DNA of 64,000 bases from positions 1,054,001 through 1,118,000 of the forward strand of contig CBDDKR010000002.1 in the NCBI GenBank assembly GCA_965230345.1. The letters run 5' to 3'. Every line of letters begins with the position of its first letter. Position 1 is the first letter of the stretch. This document shows positions 27,179 through 35,701 of the stretch, in pieces. The notes under the pieces are model-generated. The model ran no database searches. It was given only the letters and a program-made list of their open reading frames with translations, and was not told where the DNA came from. The translations under genes and the position numbers were made by a program. This stretch comes from JADKBO01 sp965230345. Lineage in GTDB: Bacteria > Bacteroidota > Bacteroidia > Chitinophagales > Saprospiraceae.

Positions 27179-27881
27179 GATCAAATGTTTACTTGTTGAC
27201 GATGAACCACCTGCAATAGAGTTACTTCACCAATATGCTGCATTAAGTGAGCAGCTGGAAGTAGTTGGAACAAGCCATAGTGCAGTCAAAGCATTTGACA
27301 TGCTTAAAGAACATGAAGTAGATCTTATTTTTTTGGATATTCAAATGCCGGTTCTGAATGGCATTAGTTTTATTAAAACTTTGAAAAACCCACCTCATAT
27401 TATCTTAACAACCGCGTATAGAGAATATGCTCTTGAGGGTTATGACTTGGATATAGTAGACTACCTTCTTAAACCAATTTCTTTTGATCGTTTTTTTAAA
27501 GCTGTGGATCGTTATCACAGTAGAATTGAATCAAATAGGACTCAGGATTTTAAGGAATTGGATAGGAAAATGAAATATATTTACTGTAATGTAAATAAAA
27601 CGAACTATAGAATAAGATTGGATGAAATATTGTATGTAGAGAGCTTAAAGGATTACGTCAAAGTTGTTACTAATTCAGATTCATTGGTTGTAAAAGGCAA
27701 TATTGGGTCTTTTTTGAAACAGTTACCATCACAATATTTCATCCGTATTCATCGATCATATGTTGTTGCTTTGGATCAAATAAAAGCATACAACCAAAGT
27801 GAAGTTTCTATTGGAAAACAGAAACTTCCCGTAGGGTTAAAGTTTAGAGATCAATTTTTAAAATCCATAAAGTCTATTTAG
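27171..27881 (+). CDS. LytTR-family response regulator
   Basis: A 236-residue regulator. The receiver domain (about 1-120) has the acidic pocket V-D-D-E, phospho-acceptor D56 in F-L-D-I-Q-M-P, the T-A-Y switch and the K-P-I lysine. The C-terminal LytTR DNA-binding domain (about 130-236) has Y-V-E-S-L-K-D-Y-V-K-V and F-I-R-I-H-R-S-Y-V-V. Paired with the overlapping kinase gene upstream. LytTR proteins bind direct repeats near promoters; the targets may include the divergent DUF5916 gene, but I saw no obvious repeat. Convergent with the next gene (7 bp between). Confidence 0.92.
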   Translation: MNKIKCLLVDDEPPAIELLHQYAALSEQLEVVGTSHSAVKAFDMLKEHEVDLIFLDIQMPVLNGISFIKTLKNPPHIILTTAYREYALEGYDLDIVDYLLKPISFDRFFKAVDRYHSRIESNRTQDFKELDRKMKYIYCNVNKTNYRIRLDEILYVESLKDYVKVVTNSDSLVVKGNIGSFLKQLPSQYFIRIHRSYVVALDQIKAYNQSEVSIGKQKLPVGLKFRDQFLKSIKSI

Positions 27882-27888
27882 TGTCTTT

Positions 27889-28257
27889 TTATCGCTTGAA
27901 TCCAAACATTTGAGGAGCAAAGGTAGCATTCAGTCCCATTCCTATCGCTGCTTTTTGTAGTTCAATGGGTACTTCACCTAAGAATAGAAAAGGTCCTGGA
28001 GTTGCTATATTTAACAATTCTGAGAAATGATTTGCAGCTGTTGTAGAAAGGTGTAGACCTAATGCTTCTCCATTCTTAAAATGATCAAAAACCAATAAGT
28101 CTTTAGACGAGTCGTCAAAGTAACATTGTACCTGAAGAGCATCAGGTTCATTGGTTTTCATCTGTTGTTCTACATCCTGATAGATTTTTTTAAGTAAATC
28201 TTCTTTTCCTGGCTTTGCTGTCCATTTGTATACTACATAAATTTCATGATTCGTCAT
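27889..28257 (-). CDS. Antibiotic-biosynthesis-monooxygenase-fold protein
   Basis: A 122-residue single-domain protein. V-Y-K-W-T-A-K-P-G-K-E-D near the N terminus, a central D-L-L-V-F-D-H-F-K-N-G-E-A strand-turn and a following H-L-S-T-x-x-A-N-H-F helix fit the dimeric ABM fold (PF03992), which includes quinone-type monooxygenases and stress-linked proteins. It is divergent from a GlxA-type AraC regulator (28391) across a 133-bp gap, the usual arrangement of such a regulator and its target. Confidence 0.75.
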   Translation of the reverse strand: MTNHEIYVVYKWTAKPGKEDLLKKIYQDVEQQMKTNEPDALQVQCYFDDSSKDLLVFDHFKNGEALGLHLSTTAANHFSELLNIATPGPFLFLGEVPIELQKAAIGMGLNATFAPQMFGFKR

Positions 28258-28343
28258 GCTAATAAGTTTTATTGTTGATTAATAATTCAAAATTAATGAC
28301 ATAGAATGGGTTGTGAGAGGTGTGATATCGCCTACATTGAGGG

Positions 28344-28374
28344 TTGATTATGCCATTTTATTGAATTATTTTTG
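28344..28374 (+). promoter_or_regulatory. Predicted Bacteroidota promoter for the GlxA-like regulator
   Basis: TTG at 28344-28346 and TATTTTTG at 28367-28374, separated by 20 nt, match the Bacteroidota -33/-7 consensus. Transcription would start near 28381, about 10 nt before the ATG at 28391. Confidence 0.6.
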
Positions 28375-28390
28375 TATAAATCCTCAATAG

Positions 28391-29395
28391 ATGAAACACT
28401 TAAGCATTCTCATCCCGAAGGGAAATCTAATATTAGATACTATAGTTGGCACTTTAAACCTGTTTAGAATGGCCAATCATTATGCGAAGAAAAAAGGAAT
28501 GATGACCGAAGATCTCTTTAAAATTGATTTAGTAAGTATAGATAAAGAAGAAGTGTTATGTCACCAGTATTTTCAGATTAATCCAACGGCATCAATCGAC
28601 GAAATTCACCGAACAGATTTGATTATCATTTCTTCAATCACAGGTGATTTGGAAAGCACTATTGCATTAAACGAACCAATTATATCTTGGATAAGAAATA
28701 AAAGAGTTACCCAAGGTACTGAAATTGTTAGCCTATGTAGAAGTGCTTTTTTATTAGCGGAGACGGGTTTATTAAATAATAAATCTTGCACAACACACTG
28801 GGCTGTAAAATCTAAATTTATAAATAGATTCCCTAAAGTAAATCTGAGGCATGAAAAAGTCATTAGTGAAGATGCTGGAATTTATTCAAGTGGAGGGGCA
28901 TATTCTTTTTTAAATATGATTGTTTACTTGATTGAAAGGTATTATGGAAGAGAAGTAGCGATATGGTGTTCAAAGATGGCTGAGATAGATTTTGATCGCA
29001 TTGATCAGAATCAGTTTGCTGTCTTTAGTGGCCAGAAGGATCACAATGATGAAGCCGTCAAAACTTCTCAAGATTATATTGAACAGAATTATACAGAAAA
29101 AATCAGTGTAGACGAACTGGCTAATAGAGTGTCAATGAGTACTAGAAGTTTTATGAGGAGATTTAAAAACGCAACGCACAATACTCCCTTCGAGTACGTT
29201 CAACGCGTTAAAGTGGAAGCTGCAAAAAAAAGCTTCGAAACATCAACTTTAAATATAAATGAGGTAATGTACAATGTAGGCTATAATGATGTTAAATCCT
29301 TTAGAAAAGTATTCAAAAAATACACAGGATTATCACCATTAGACTACCGTAGAAAGTATAATCGTGATATGGTTATGACAGAATTATCTTATTAA
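28391..29395 (+). CDS. GlxA-type AraC-family transcriptional regulator (DJ-1/PfpI + HTH)
   Basis: A 334-residue regulator. The N-terminal about 190 residues are a DJ-1/PfpI-like domain, with the nucleophile-elbow-like V-S-L-C-R-S-A-F-L-L-A-E-T-G. The C-terminal about 100 residues hold two AraC helix-turn-helix motifs (I-S-V-D-E-L-A-N-R-V-S-M-S-T-R-S-F-M-R-R and the G-Y-N-D-V-K-S-F-R-K-V-F-K-K-Y-T-G-L-S-P family signature). Such proteins typically sense a small metabolite and control a neighbouring enzyme; here the divergent monooxygenase-fold gene is the likely target. Confidence 0.9.
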   Translation: MKHLSILIPKGNLILDTIVGTLNLFRMANHYAKKKGMMTEDLFKIDLVSIDKEEVLCHQYFQINPTASIDEIHRTDLIIISSITGDLESTIALNEPIISWIRNKRVTQGTEIVSLCRSAFLLAETGLLNNKSCTTHWAVKSKFINRFPKVNLRHEKVISEDAGIYSSGGAYSFLNMIVYLIERYYGREVAIWCSKMAEIDFDRIDQNQFAVFSGQKDHNDEAVKTSQDYIEQNYTEKISVDELANRVSMSTRSFMRRFKNATHNTPFEYVQRVKVEAAKKSFETSTLNINEVMYNVGYNDVKSFRKVFKKYTGLSPLDYRRKYNRDMVMTELSY

Positions 29396-29429
29396 GTGTA
29401 TAAAAATGGCTAGATTAGTTTAAAAACAA

Positions 29430-29462
29430 AATTGCCTAAGAAATCTTTATCCTTAGGCAATT
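29430..29462. terminator. Bidirectional intrinsic terminator
   Basis: A perfect 11-bp inverted repeat, AATTGCCTAAG (29430-29440) and CTTAGGCAATT (29452-29462), with an 11-base loop. It lies between the convergent regulator and DUF1761 genes. The flanking A-rich left side and short T/A-rich right side allow termination in both directions. Confidence 0.7.
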
Positions 29463-29517
29463 GTAAAAACCAACCAATTTATACTTCAATTGAGGATGCT
29501 TAATCGCTCTAAAGAAG

Positions 29518-29949
29518 TTATTTTTTTCTTAACCCACCAATAATGGCACCCATTGCAGAGAATAAAACGAAATTATAAGAGCCATCAACCATTGATAGTG
29601 AAGTTGGGTTTGCCGCAAATAAGTCAGCAATTATAACTATCAAGAAAATTATGGCGCCTAAAGAAGCTCCTAAGGTTAAGCCTCCTTGTAAAGATGTGTC
29701 ACCTGTTTTATTAATTAGCCAATTCATGAATAAAGCATAAACAAACATCCCAACCGTATTTACTAACATTGGAGTAAATGTAACTGGGACTTCCACACCA
29801 TTTTTAAACATGGATGTCATATCCTCATTTGCAGTGATATTATTTCCAGTCATCCAAGTGTCTTGAAATAAAGTACCGTACCAAAGGAATCCAATAGCCA
29901 TTCCTGCAATTGCTGCCAAAAGAATTGCCAGCCAACTAGTATTTTTCAT
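29518..29949 (-). CDS. DUF1761-like small membrane protein
   Basis: A 143-residue integral membrane protein with about four hydrophobic segments. W-Y-G-T-L-F-x-D-T-W-M-T-G after the first helix is typical of DUF1761, whose members have four transmembrane helices and no known activity. The other helices are around residues 60-80, 90-112 and 120-140, the last ending G-G-L-R-K-K. It stands alone between a terminator and recA, on the same strand as recA. The recA terminator separates them, so co-transcription is unlikely. Confidence 0.65.
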   Translation of the reverse strand: MKNTSWLAILLAAIAGMAIGFLWYGTLFQDTWMTGNNITANEDMTSMFKNGVEVPVTFTPMLVNTVGMFVYALFMNWLINKTGDTSLQGGLTLGASLGAIIFLIVIIADLFAANPTSLSMVDGSYNFVLFSAMGAIIGGLRKK

Positions 29950-30054
29950 TTTGATTAAATTTAGAATTATTATATGTTAAAAAGTGTGCCTGGTGCAATA
30001 AATATAAGTTTAATTGTTTAATTCAAGAAAGATAGTGTTGTTTTTTTATGTAAA

Positions 30055-30082
30055 TAAAAAAGGACCCGATTCCTCAGGTCCT
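30055..30082 (-). terminator. Intrinsic terminator of recA
   Basis: On the minus strand AGGACCTGA, a GGAA tetraloop and TCGGGTCCT (one G-U pair) form a nine-pair stem followed by TTTTTTA. Forward positions are 30074-30082 for the 5' arm and 30061-30069 for the 3' arm. It follows the recA stop by about 36 nt. Confidence 0.88.
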
Positions 30083-30118
30083 CTCTTCCTTATGATTGTT
30101 GCATTAAGCCAAATTGAT

Positions 30119-31144
30119 TTATTCTGTTTCTTCAGCAACTAAATTTGGGTTATAAATTGCTTTGATTTGATCTTCTATCTCTTTCGCTACTTCTGGATTA
30201 TCTAGTATAAATTGTTTAGCAGATTCTCTTCCTTGAGCTATTTTAGTTTCGTTATAGCTAAACCATGATCCGCTTTTTTGTATGATGCCACATTCAACAC
30301 CATGATCGATGATTTCTCCAGATTTCGAAATACCTTCTCCAAACATAATATCGAAAGTAGCAATTCTAAATGGAGGAGCTAATTTGTTCTTAACAACTTT
30401 TACTTTTGTTGGGTTACCAATTACGTTGTTCTCTCTATCCTTGATTGCTGCACCGGATCTTCTGATATCTAATCTAACAGAAGAGTAGAACTTTAAGGCA
30501 TTTCCACCAGTAGTCGTTTCAGGATTACCAAACATAACACCAATCTTTTCTCTAAGTTGGTTGATAAATATACAGCAGCACCCTGTTCTACCAATAGTAG
30601 CTGTCAATTTTCTCAGAGCCTGTGACATCAAACGAGCTTGAAGACCCATTTTAGAGTCCCCCATTTCTCCTTCTATTTCACTCTTGGGTACAAGGGCTGC
30701 AACAGAGTCAATTACAATTATATCAATGGCACCAGATCTAATCAAATTTTCCGCGATTTCTAATGCCTGCTCACCATTGTCAGGTTGAGAAATAAGAAGG
30801 TTTTCTGTATCAACGCCTAAAGACTCAGCATATGTCTTATCAAAAGCATGTTCTGCATCAATAAATGCTGCAATTCCTCCTGCCGCTTGACATTCTGCAA
30901 TAGCGTGAATGGTTAAAGTAGTTTTACCAGATGATTCTGGACCATAGATTTCTACTATTCTTCCTTTAGGGAAACCACCAGTACCAAGCGCTATATCTAG
31001 TCCTAAAGAACCTGATGAAATAACATCGGTTTTAACGACTGTCTTTTCTCCAAGTTTCATTACAATACCTTTACCGTATTGTTTTTCTAGTTTATCTAAG
31101 GTCGTCTTTAATGACTTTAATTTTGCTTCTTTCTCTTTAGACAT
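30119..31144 (-). CDS. recA: Recombinase RecA
   Basis: A 341-residue RecA: the ATP-dependent strand-exchange protein of homologous recombination and SOS co-protease. Visible are Walker A G-P-E-S-S-G-K-T-T, the A-F-I-D-A-E-H-A-F-D segment, Walker B I-I-V-I-D-S-V-A-A-L, loop L1 E-G-E-M-G-D-S-K-M-G and loop L2 with N-P-E-T-T-T-G-G-N-A-L-K-F-Y. The open frame extends 36 codons upstream, but M-S-K-E-K-E-A-K at 31144 is the expected start and lies just downstream of a -7 box. The gene is monocistronic, with its own terminator. No LexA-type operator was recognised. Confidence 0.97.
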   Translation of the reverse strand: MSKEKEAKLKSLKTTLDKLEKQYGKGIVMKLGEKTVVKTDVISSGSLGLDIALGTGGFPKGRIVEIYGPESSGKTTLTIHAIAECQAAGGIAAFIDAEHAFDKTYAESLGVDTENLLISQPDNGEQALEIAENLIRSGAIDIIVIDSVAALVPKSEIEGEMGDSKMGLQARLMSQALRKLTATIGRTGCCCIFINQLREKIGVMFGNPETTTGGNALKFYSSVRLDIRRSGAAIKDRENNVIGNPTKVKVVKNKLAPPFRIATFDIMFGEGISKSGEIIDHGVECGIIQKSGSWFSYNETKIAQGRESAKQFILDNPEVAKEIEDQIKAIYNPNLVAEETE

Positions 31145-31166
31145 AATATACTTTTCATTTGTGAAG

Positions 31167-31174
31167 CAAATATA
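31167..31174 (-). promoter_or_regulatory. Predicted recA -7 box
   Basis: On the minus strand the sequence TATATTTG matches TAnnTTTG and ends 22 nt before the recA start at 31144. No clear -33 TTTG is seen at the usual distance. Confidence 0.45.
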
Positions 31175-31430
31175 TAGAAAATCAGCATATATTGTTGTTT
31201 GGTGATGAAAAAATCGACATTTATTTTTAAAACATGTCGCATTATACGACATAGAGTTGGTCGAGTTATTCTGTATTTCTCTCTATAAAGCAGAAAACGG
31301 TGTTGGATTATACTTTATTTTAGTTCAACAAAGGCGCAATGTTTTGTGAATTAGATTTCATTAATTCAGTCCGGGATTAAATACAGCTGAGCCTAATGGT
31401 TTTTAATTTTTTGTTGAAAAAGTTGAGTTT

Positions 31431-32750
31431 ATGAAGTTATATAGTGTTTTGGTGATCTTGATAATGGGAGCGGTTATTTGTAATGCCCAGACCTCGGATT
31501 TTTCAAAATTAGATGAATTCTTAGAAAATGTAGAGAGGTTTGATAAGAGTATGGGTATACTCAGTATCTACAAAGGTGGAGAAGAGATTTATAATCGTGC
31601 AATTGGATTTGCGGATATTGATTCTGATACCAAACTATCTGCTCATCACAAGTTACGGATTGGTTCAATATCTAAAAGTTATACATCTGCATTAATTCTA
31701 AAGTTAGTTGAGGATAAAAAGTTAACATTAGATCAGAAGCTAAGTGATTTTTATCCTAATATACCAAATGCAGATTCGATAAACATAATTGACTTGTTAA
31801 GACATCAAAGTGGGCTGCACAACTTCACAAGTTTACCTGATTATTTGACTTGGAATACAAATTATCATAAAAAGAGTGATTTACTAAGGTATTTTGAAAA
31901 GGGGCTTGTTCAGTTTGAACCTAGAAGCAAATCGGCATATTCAAACACGAATTTTGTTTTGTTGGCATTTATTATTGAAGATGTAACAAAGCGCCCATAT
32001 AGAGAAGTTTTGGAAGAATACGTATTATCTCCATGTCAATGCAATGATACTTCTGAAGGAAATATTGAAAATGAGTCAACAGTAGAGAGTTATATCCGAA
32101 AAGCTTCATGGTCTCAAGAGGTTAAGACAGATATGAGTATAACAGTTGGAGCGGGTTCTATTCTGGCAACGGCTTCTGATGTAAATAACTTTTATCATTG
32201 TTTGTTTTCTGGAAAAATCATTGATAATGGGCTTTTAGATACTATGACGACTTTGGTGAATGATTACGGAGCAGGGTTGTTTAAATTTCCATTTTACGAT
32301 AGATACAGTTATGGCCATACTGGAGGAATAGACGGATTTACATCAATGACTGGATACTTTAGAGATGATCAAGTTGGAATAACATATTTAAGTAATGGTA
32401 CGAACTATTCCAACAATGATATTCTTCTTACCGCGTTAAGTGTTTTGTACAACAAAAACATTGATATACCACAATTTGAGGCTGAAGTTGTAGTCCCAAT
32501 TGATGTATTAATGTCTTATACGGGTACATATGCATCAGATCAACTGCCAATTGATTTAAAGATATTTGTGGATGAAGGTACTTTGATGGCACAAGGAACA
32601 GGGCAACCTTCATTTCCATTAGTGTGTACTGGTCCAGATACATTTGAACAAGAAATGATTGAATTAAAGTTGACATTTAAAACGGCAAATAATTCAATGA
32701 CCTTGGTTCAGAATGGATATAGTTTTGATCTTGTAAAGAAGGAAGATTGA
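31431..32750 (+). CDS. Secreted serine hydrolase, beta-lactamase/penicillin-binding family
   Basis: A 439-residue exported enzyme (signal peptide ending V-I-C-N-A-Q). PF00144 active-site motifs are S79-I-S-K82, Y170-S-N172 and H296-T-G298. The family domain covers about residues 25-350; the last about 90 residues form a small beta-rich tail found in many family members from Bacteroidota. It probably acts in the periplasm on peptides, esters or peptidoglycan; the substrate is unknown. It is followed 19 bp later by a MITE-like repeat. Confidence 0.88.
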   Translation: MKLYSVLVILIMGAVICNAQTSDFSKLDEFLENVERFDKSMGILSIYKGGEEIYNRAIGFADIDSDTKLSAHHKLRIGSISKSYTSALILKLVEDKKLTLDQKLSDFYPNIPNADSINIIDLLRHQSGLHNFTSLPDYLTWNTNYHKKSDLLRYFEKGLVQFEPRSKSAYSNTNFVLLAFIIEDVTKRPYREVLEEYVLSPCQCNDTSEGNIENESTVESYIRKASWSQEVKTDMSITVGAGSILATASDVNNFYHCLFSGKIIDNGLLDTMTTLVNDYGAGLFKFPFYDRYSYGHTGGIDGFTSMTGYFRDDQVGITYLSNGTNYSNNDILLTALSVLYNKNIDIPQFEAEVVVPIDVLMSYTGTYASDQLPIDLKIFVDEGTLMAQGTGQPSFPLVCTGPDTFEQEMIELKLTFKTANNSMTLVQNGYSFDLVKKED

Positions 32751-32769
32751 TGATGTTGTAATCTCTCAT

Positions 32770-32935
32770 TGACGTAATTTAAACACTAAATCCTAGTGCT
32801 AGAATCAACTCATTGAAATCCAAGCTCTGCCGAAAAATTAATTTCCATAGCTATGGGTATGCAAAAGAATTTTTGGATTAATCTGACTTCCAAGCAGTTA
32901 ATTCCGCTATTGAACACAGTTTTTAAAACACTTCG
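32770..32935. repeat. MITE-like palindromic dispersed repeat (copy 2)
   Basis: A 166-bp element homologous over its whole length to 55676-55840. Shared blocks include CTAAATCCTA, AGAATCAACTCATTGAAATC, AAAATTAATTT, GGATTAATCTGA and TTCCGCTATTGAACACA. The ends are imperfect inverted repeats (left TGACGTAATTTAAAC, right TTTTAAAACACTTCG), more decayed than in copy 3. The centre contains CCATAGCTATGG. It lies between the serine hydrolase and the primase-like gene, ending 13 bp before the latter's ATG. No transposase is nearby, consistent with a non-autonomous element. Confidence 0.85.
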
Positions 32936-32948
32936 TTAAAATAAAGAA

Positions 32949-33629
32949 ATGAATTATCAAATTATTAGGGATAAGAAGCTTTTGTTAGATTTTATAGAGT
33001 GGCTTCCAGAACTAAAAGAAGATGAAAAATACTATTGTGCACTATTTAGTAGAAAGAAATACTCCGTGAACTCAAAATGGAAAGGAGACAATGCACAAAT
33101 AAAACGATTCTTATCGGACAAGGAACGGATGTATGACAAAATAAGCCAGCTTGAAACAAAAAAAGGTAATTACAGAATTTCTGGAGAAGAGGTCGATGAA
33201 AACTCTTTGGCTCTGTATATTAACCCTAATCCTAGATCGCTCCTTAAAGCAACATACAATAGTATAATAGATTTAACAAAATTGCTTAGAGATAACACAA
33301 AGACTTTTAATCCTCATGCGGAAGTAATGAGTTGTATTCAAAGAAGTGTAGGGAGTAAAATATTCCTCGATTTCGACATTGATTATAAGCCTTTTGACCC
33401 TAAGAAACTTGATCCATTTATAAATAGAGATTGTATAGAAATCCTAGAAACAAGAGGAGGATATCATATCTTAGTAAGAGTAAATGACATTAAACAAGAG
33501 TTTAAGTCAAAATTTTATAAAGGTATAAAGTCATTAAACGTAGACCAGACAGGTGATCAACTTATACCAATACCTGGATGTACACAAGGCGGATTTGTAC
33601 CAAAATTTTTGAATCACAATGAAAGCTGA
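32949..33629 (+). CDS. Primase-like (AEP-fold?) protein of an RNA/DNA repair module
   Basis: A 226-residue protein. I recognise it only as a conserved Bacteroidota hypothetical. The segment K-I-F-L-D-F-D-I-D followed about 30 residues later by L-E-T-R-G-G-Y-H-I-L-V matches the spacing and character of archaeo-eukaryotic primase motif I (hhhDhD) and motif II (s-x-H). A third acidic motif was not identified with confidence. Upstream is a conserved L-A-L-Y-I-N-P-N-P-R-S block. It overlaps the next gene by 11 bp and leads a three-gene operon with two RlaP-type nucleotidyltransferases, so a nucleic-acid repair or synthesis role is likely. The AEP assignment is an inference from motifs. Confidence 0.55.
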   Translation: MNYQIIRDKKLLLDFIEWLPELKEDEKYYCALFSRKKYSVNSKWKGDNAQIKRFLSDKERMYDKISQLETKKGNYRISGEEVDENSLALYINPNPRSLLKATYNSIIDLTKLLRDNTKTFNPHAEVMSCIQRSVGSKIFLDFDIDYKPFDPKKLDPFINRDCIEILETRGGYHILVRVNDIKQEFKSKFYKGIKSLNVDQTGDQLIPIPGCTQGGFVPKFLNHNES

Positions 33630-34374
33630 AATAATTGACCAAATAAATCAACTTGAAAGAGAACAGAACATAATAATTCTTTTTGCTGTTGAAAGTGGTA
33701 GCCGTGCTTGGGGTTGTCCATCTCCAGATAGCGATTATGATGTCAGAATTATTTATAAACGCTCTAAAAATCAATACTTAGAGGTTGATGAACGGCCAGA
33801 TACAATAAATTATTTTCATGGTGAATTGTTGGATATTAATGGGTGGGATATCAAGAAAGTGTTAAGGTTAATTCGTAAATCAAATGCTACTCCATTTGAA
33901 TGGGCTCAATCTCCAATTGTATATAAAGAAGTGGATGGATTTAGGAATAGAATAATGGGTTTGTGTAGAGATTATTTTCAACCAAGACATACAATTAATC
34001 ACTACAATGGAATTGCTAAGAATAGTTATTTAACAAGTAACATGAAATCTGAAATTAAGCTTAAAAAGCTTTTTTATGTTCTTCGTCCTTTAATGGCTGC
34101 CAAATGGATTATAGAAAATGGTGAAGTTCCTCCGATGGATATACCTAATTTGATTAATGTAGTTGAGAATAAAGCTATTGTAAATCGAATTCAAGAACTG
34201 CTAAGGATCAAGGAAAATGAAAGCGAAAGTTACGTTCACGTAGTTGATCCACTAATTTCAAATTTCATTTCTACCGAGTTTGATAAGATTAATTCTACTC
34301 AAATTGTTGATTCTAATAATGATATATCTACATATAAGTTAAACCAAGCATTTAGGGAAATCATTGAAGACTAA
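33619..34374 (+). CDS. RlaP-family nucleotidyltransferase (first copy)
   Basis: A 251-residue Pol-beta-type nucleotidyltransferase of the COG3541/PF10127 (YcgL/RlaP) group. The active site is E-S-G-S-R-A-W-G...S-P-D-S-D-Y-D-V-R, giving the G-S helix and the D-x-D metal pair. The C-terminal helical part has H-Y-N-G-I-A-K-N-S-Y and K-L-K-K-L-F-Y-V-L-R-P-L-M-A-A-K-W, both family hallmarks. RlaP proteins have been proposed from comparative genomics to act in RNA repair. It overlaps the primase-like gene by 11 bp and is followed one nucleotide later by a second, diverged RlaP gene. Confidence 0.82.
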   Translation: MKAEIIDQINQLEREQNIIILFAVESGSRAWGCPSPDSDYDVRIIYKRSKNQYLEVDERPDTINYFHGELLDINGWDIKKVLRLIRKSNATPFEWAQSPIVYKEVDGFRNRIMGLCRDYFQPRHTINHYNGIAKNSYLTSNMKSEIKLKKLFYVLRPLMAAKWIIENGEVPPMDIPNLINVVENKAIVNRIQELLRIKENESESYVHVVDPLISNFISTEFDKINSTQIVDSNNDISTYKLNQAFREIIED

Positions 34375-34375
34375 A

Positions 34376-35434
34376 ATGAATATAGAATTCCTCAGAGATA
34401 ACAAACTAATTTTACTTGAATGCATTTCAGGGAGTAAGGCATACAATCTAGATGTGCTCACATCTGATACTGATATTAAAGGTGTTTTCTATTTACCGAA
34501 GGAAAATTATTTCGGATTCAATTATATTCCACAAGTTTCAAATGAGTCCAATGATATAGTTTTTTATGAAATCGGAAGATTTTTTGATTTGCTACTAAAG
34601 AATAATCCTAACATTCTTGAATTACTTGAGACTCCGAAAGATAAAGTGCTTTTCAAACATAGTATAATGGATAAAATTCGAACAGAAGATTTTTTATCTA
34701 AAAAGTGTAAAGATACTTTCGGTGGATATGCATTTACCCAAGTAAGAAAAGCAAGAGGTCTCAATAAAAAGATTGTTAATCCGATGCAGAAAGAAAAGAA
34801 AACAGTATTGGATTTCTCATATATACTAAACAAACAGGGATCTATTCCATTGAAACAATGGCTTAAAGAAAAGAATAAAGTACAAGAGAAAATGGGATTA
34901 GTAAAAATTCCACATTTTAAAGATACATACGGTGTGTTTTATGACAACGAAGATGTACTTAATTACAAAGGGGTGATGAAGAAGAACTCCTCAACATCAG
35001 TTTTACTAAGTAGTGTGCCTAAAAATGAAGACCCAATTTCCCATCTCCATTTCAATCAAGATGGATTTGTTAAATATTGTAAAGATTATAAAGAGTACTG
35101 GGATTGGGTAGATAATAGAAATGAAAGTAGATTCGAAAATAACATTCAACATGGGAAAAATTATGACTCAAAGAACATGATGCATACTTTCAGGCTTTTG
35201 GATATGGCTAGAGAAATTCTTAGTGAAGGAAAAATTTATGTCCATCGAACGAATAGAGACGAACTCTTAAAAATTAGAAATGGTGAATGGCAATATGATG
35301 ATTTAATCGATTTGGCAAATAAGAAAATGAAGGAGGTTGAAACGGCCTATGAAACTTCTAACTTGCCTGAAGAGCCTGAATATGAAAGAATAGAAAAAAT
35401 ATTGATAGAAATTAGAAATGAATTATATAAATAA
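34376..35434 (+). CDS. RlaP-family nucleotidyltransferase (second copy)
   Basis: A 352-residue member of the same Pol-beta superfamily. The start is the ATG at 34376, one nucleotide after the previous stop; an in-frame TTG at 34364 is less likely. The active site is I-S-G-S-K-A-Y-N-L...S-D-T-D-I-K-G-V-F. Later family elements are F-G-G-Y-A-F-T-Q-V-R-K-A and K-N-M-M-H-T-F-R-L-L-D-M-A-R-E-I-L. It differs strongly from the first copy in sequence and length, so the two probably have distinct substrates, or one modifies what the other makes. It is the last gene of the three-gene module. Confidence 0.82.
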   Translation: MNIEFLRDNKLILLECISGSKAYNLDVLTSDTDIKGVFYLPKENYFGFNYIPQVSNESNDIVFYEIGRFFDLLLKNNPNILELLETPKDKVLFKHSIMDKIRTEDFLSKKCKDTFGGYAFTQVRKARGLNKKIVNPMQKEKKTVLDFSYILNKQGSIPLKQWLKEKNKVQEKMGLVKIPHFKDTYGVFYDNEDVLNYKGVMKKNSSTSVLLSSVPKNEDPISHLHFNQDGFVKYCKDYKEYWDWVDNRNESRFENNIQHGKNYDSKNMMHTFRLLDMAREILSEGKIYVHRTNRDELLKIRNGEWQYDDLIDLANKKMKEVETAYETSNLPEEPEYERIEKILIEIRNELYK

Positions 35435-35701
35435 AAACAGTTAAAATTAGTGAGGATGACCATTATGCTTCTCTTCTTAATACGAGGCATGCGGCTACAT
35501 CAATGTTCTATGTGTTAATTTTATTCATGTGCAAGATCTATTTAGGGAATTTTTTATTGACTTTGTTCTGTTAATTGATTTAGTAAAAGGATTGGGTTAA
35601 AAAATCATTAATCTTTTTAACGGTCTCCTATGGCAATAAATAATCTTTTTACATCTTTGCGACCGATCTAGAAATTCTTCAATAGAACCACACTTAACAT
35701 T

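Noticed and set aside
31145..31252. 36-codon N-terminal extension of RecA
   Set aside because: It is not RecA-like, and the predicted -7 box lies inside it.
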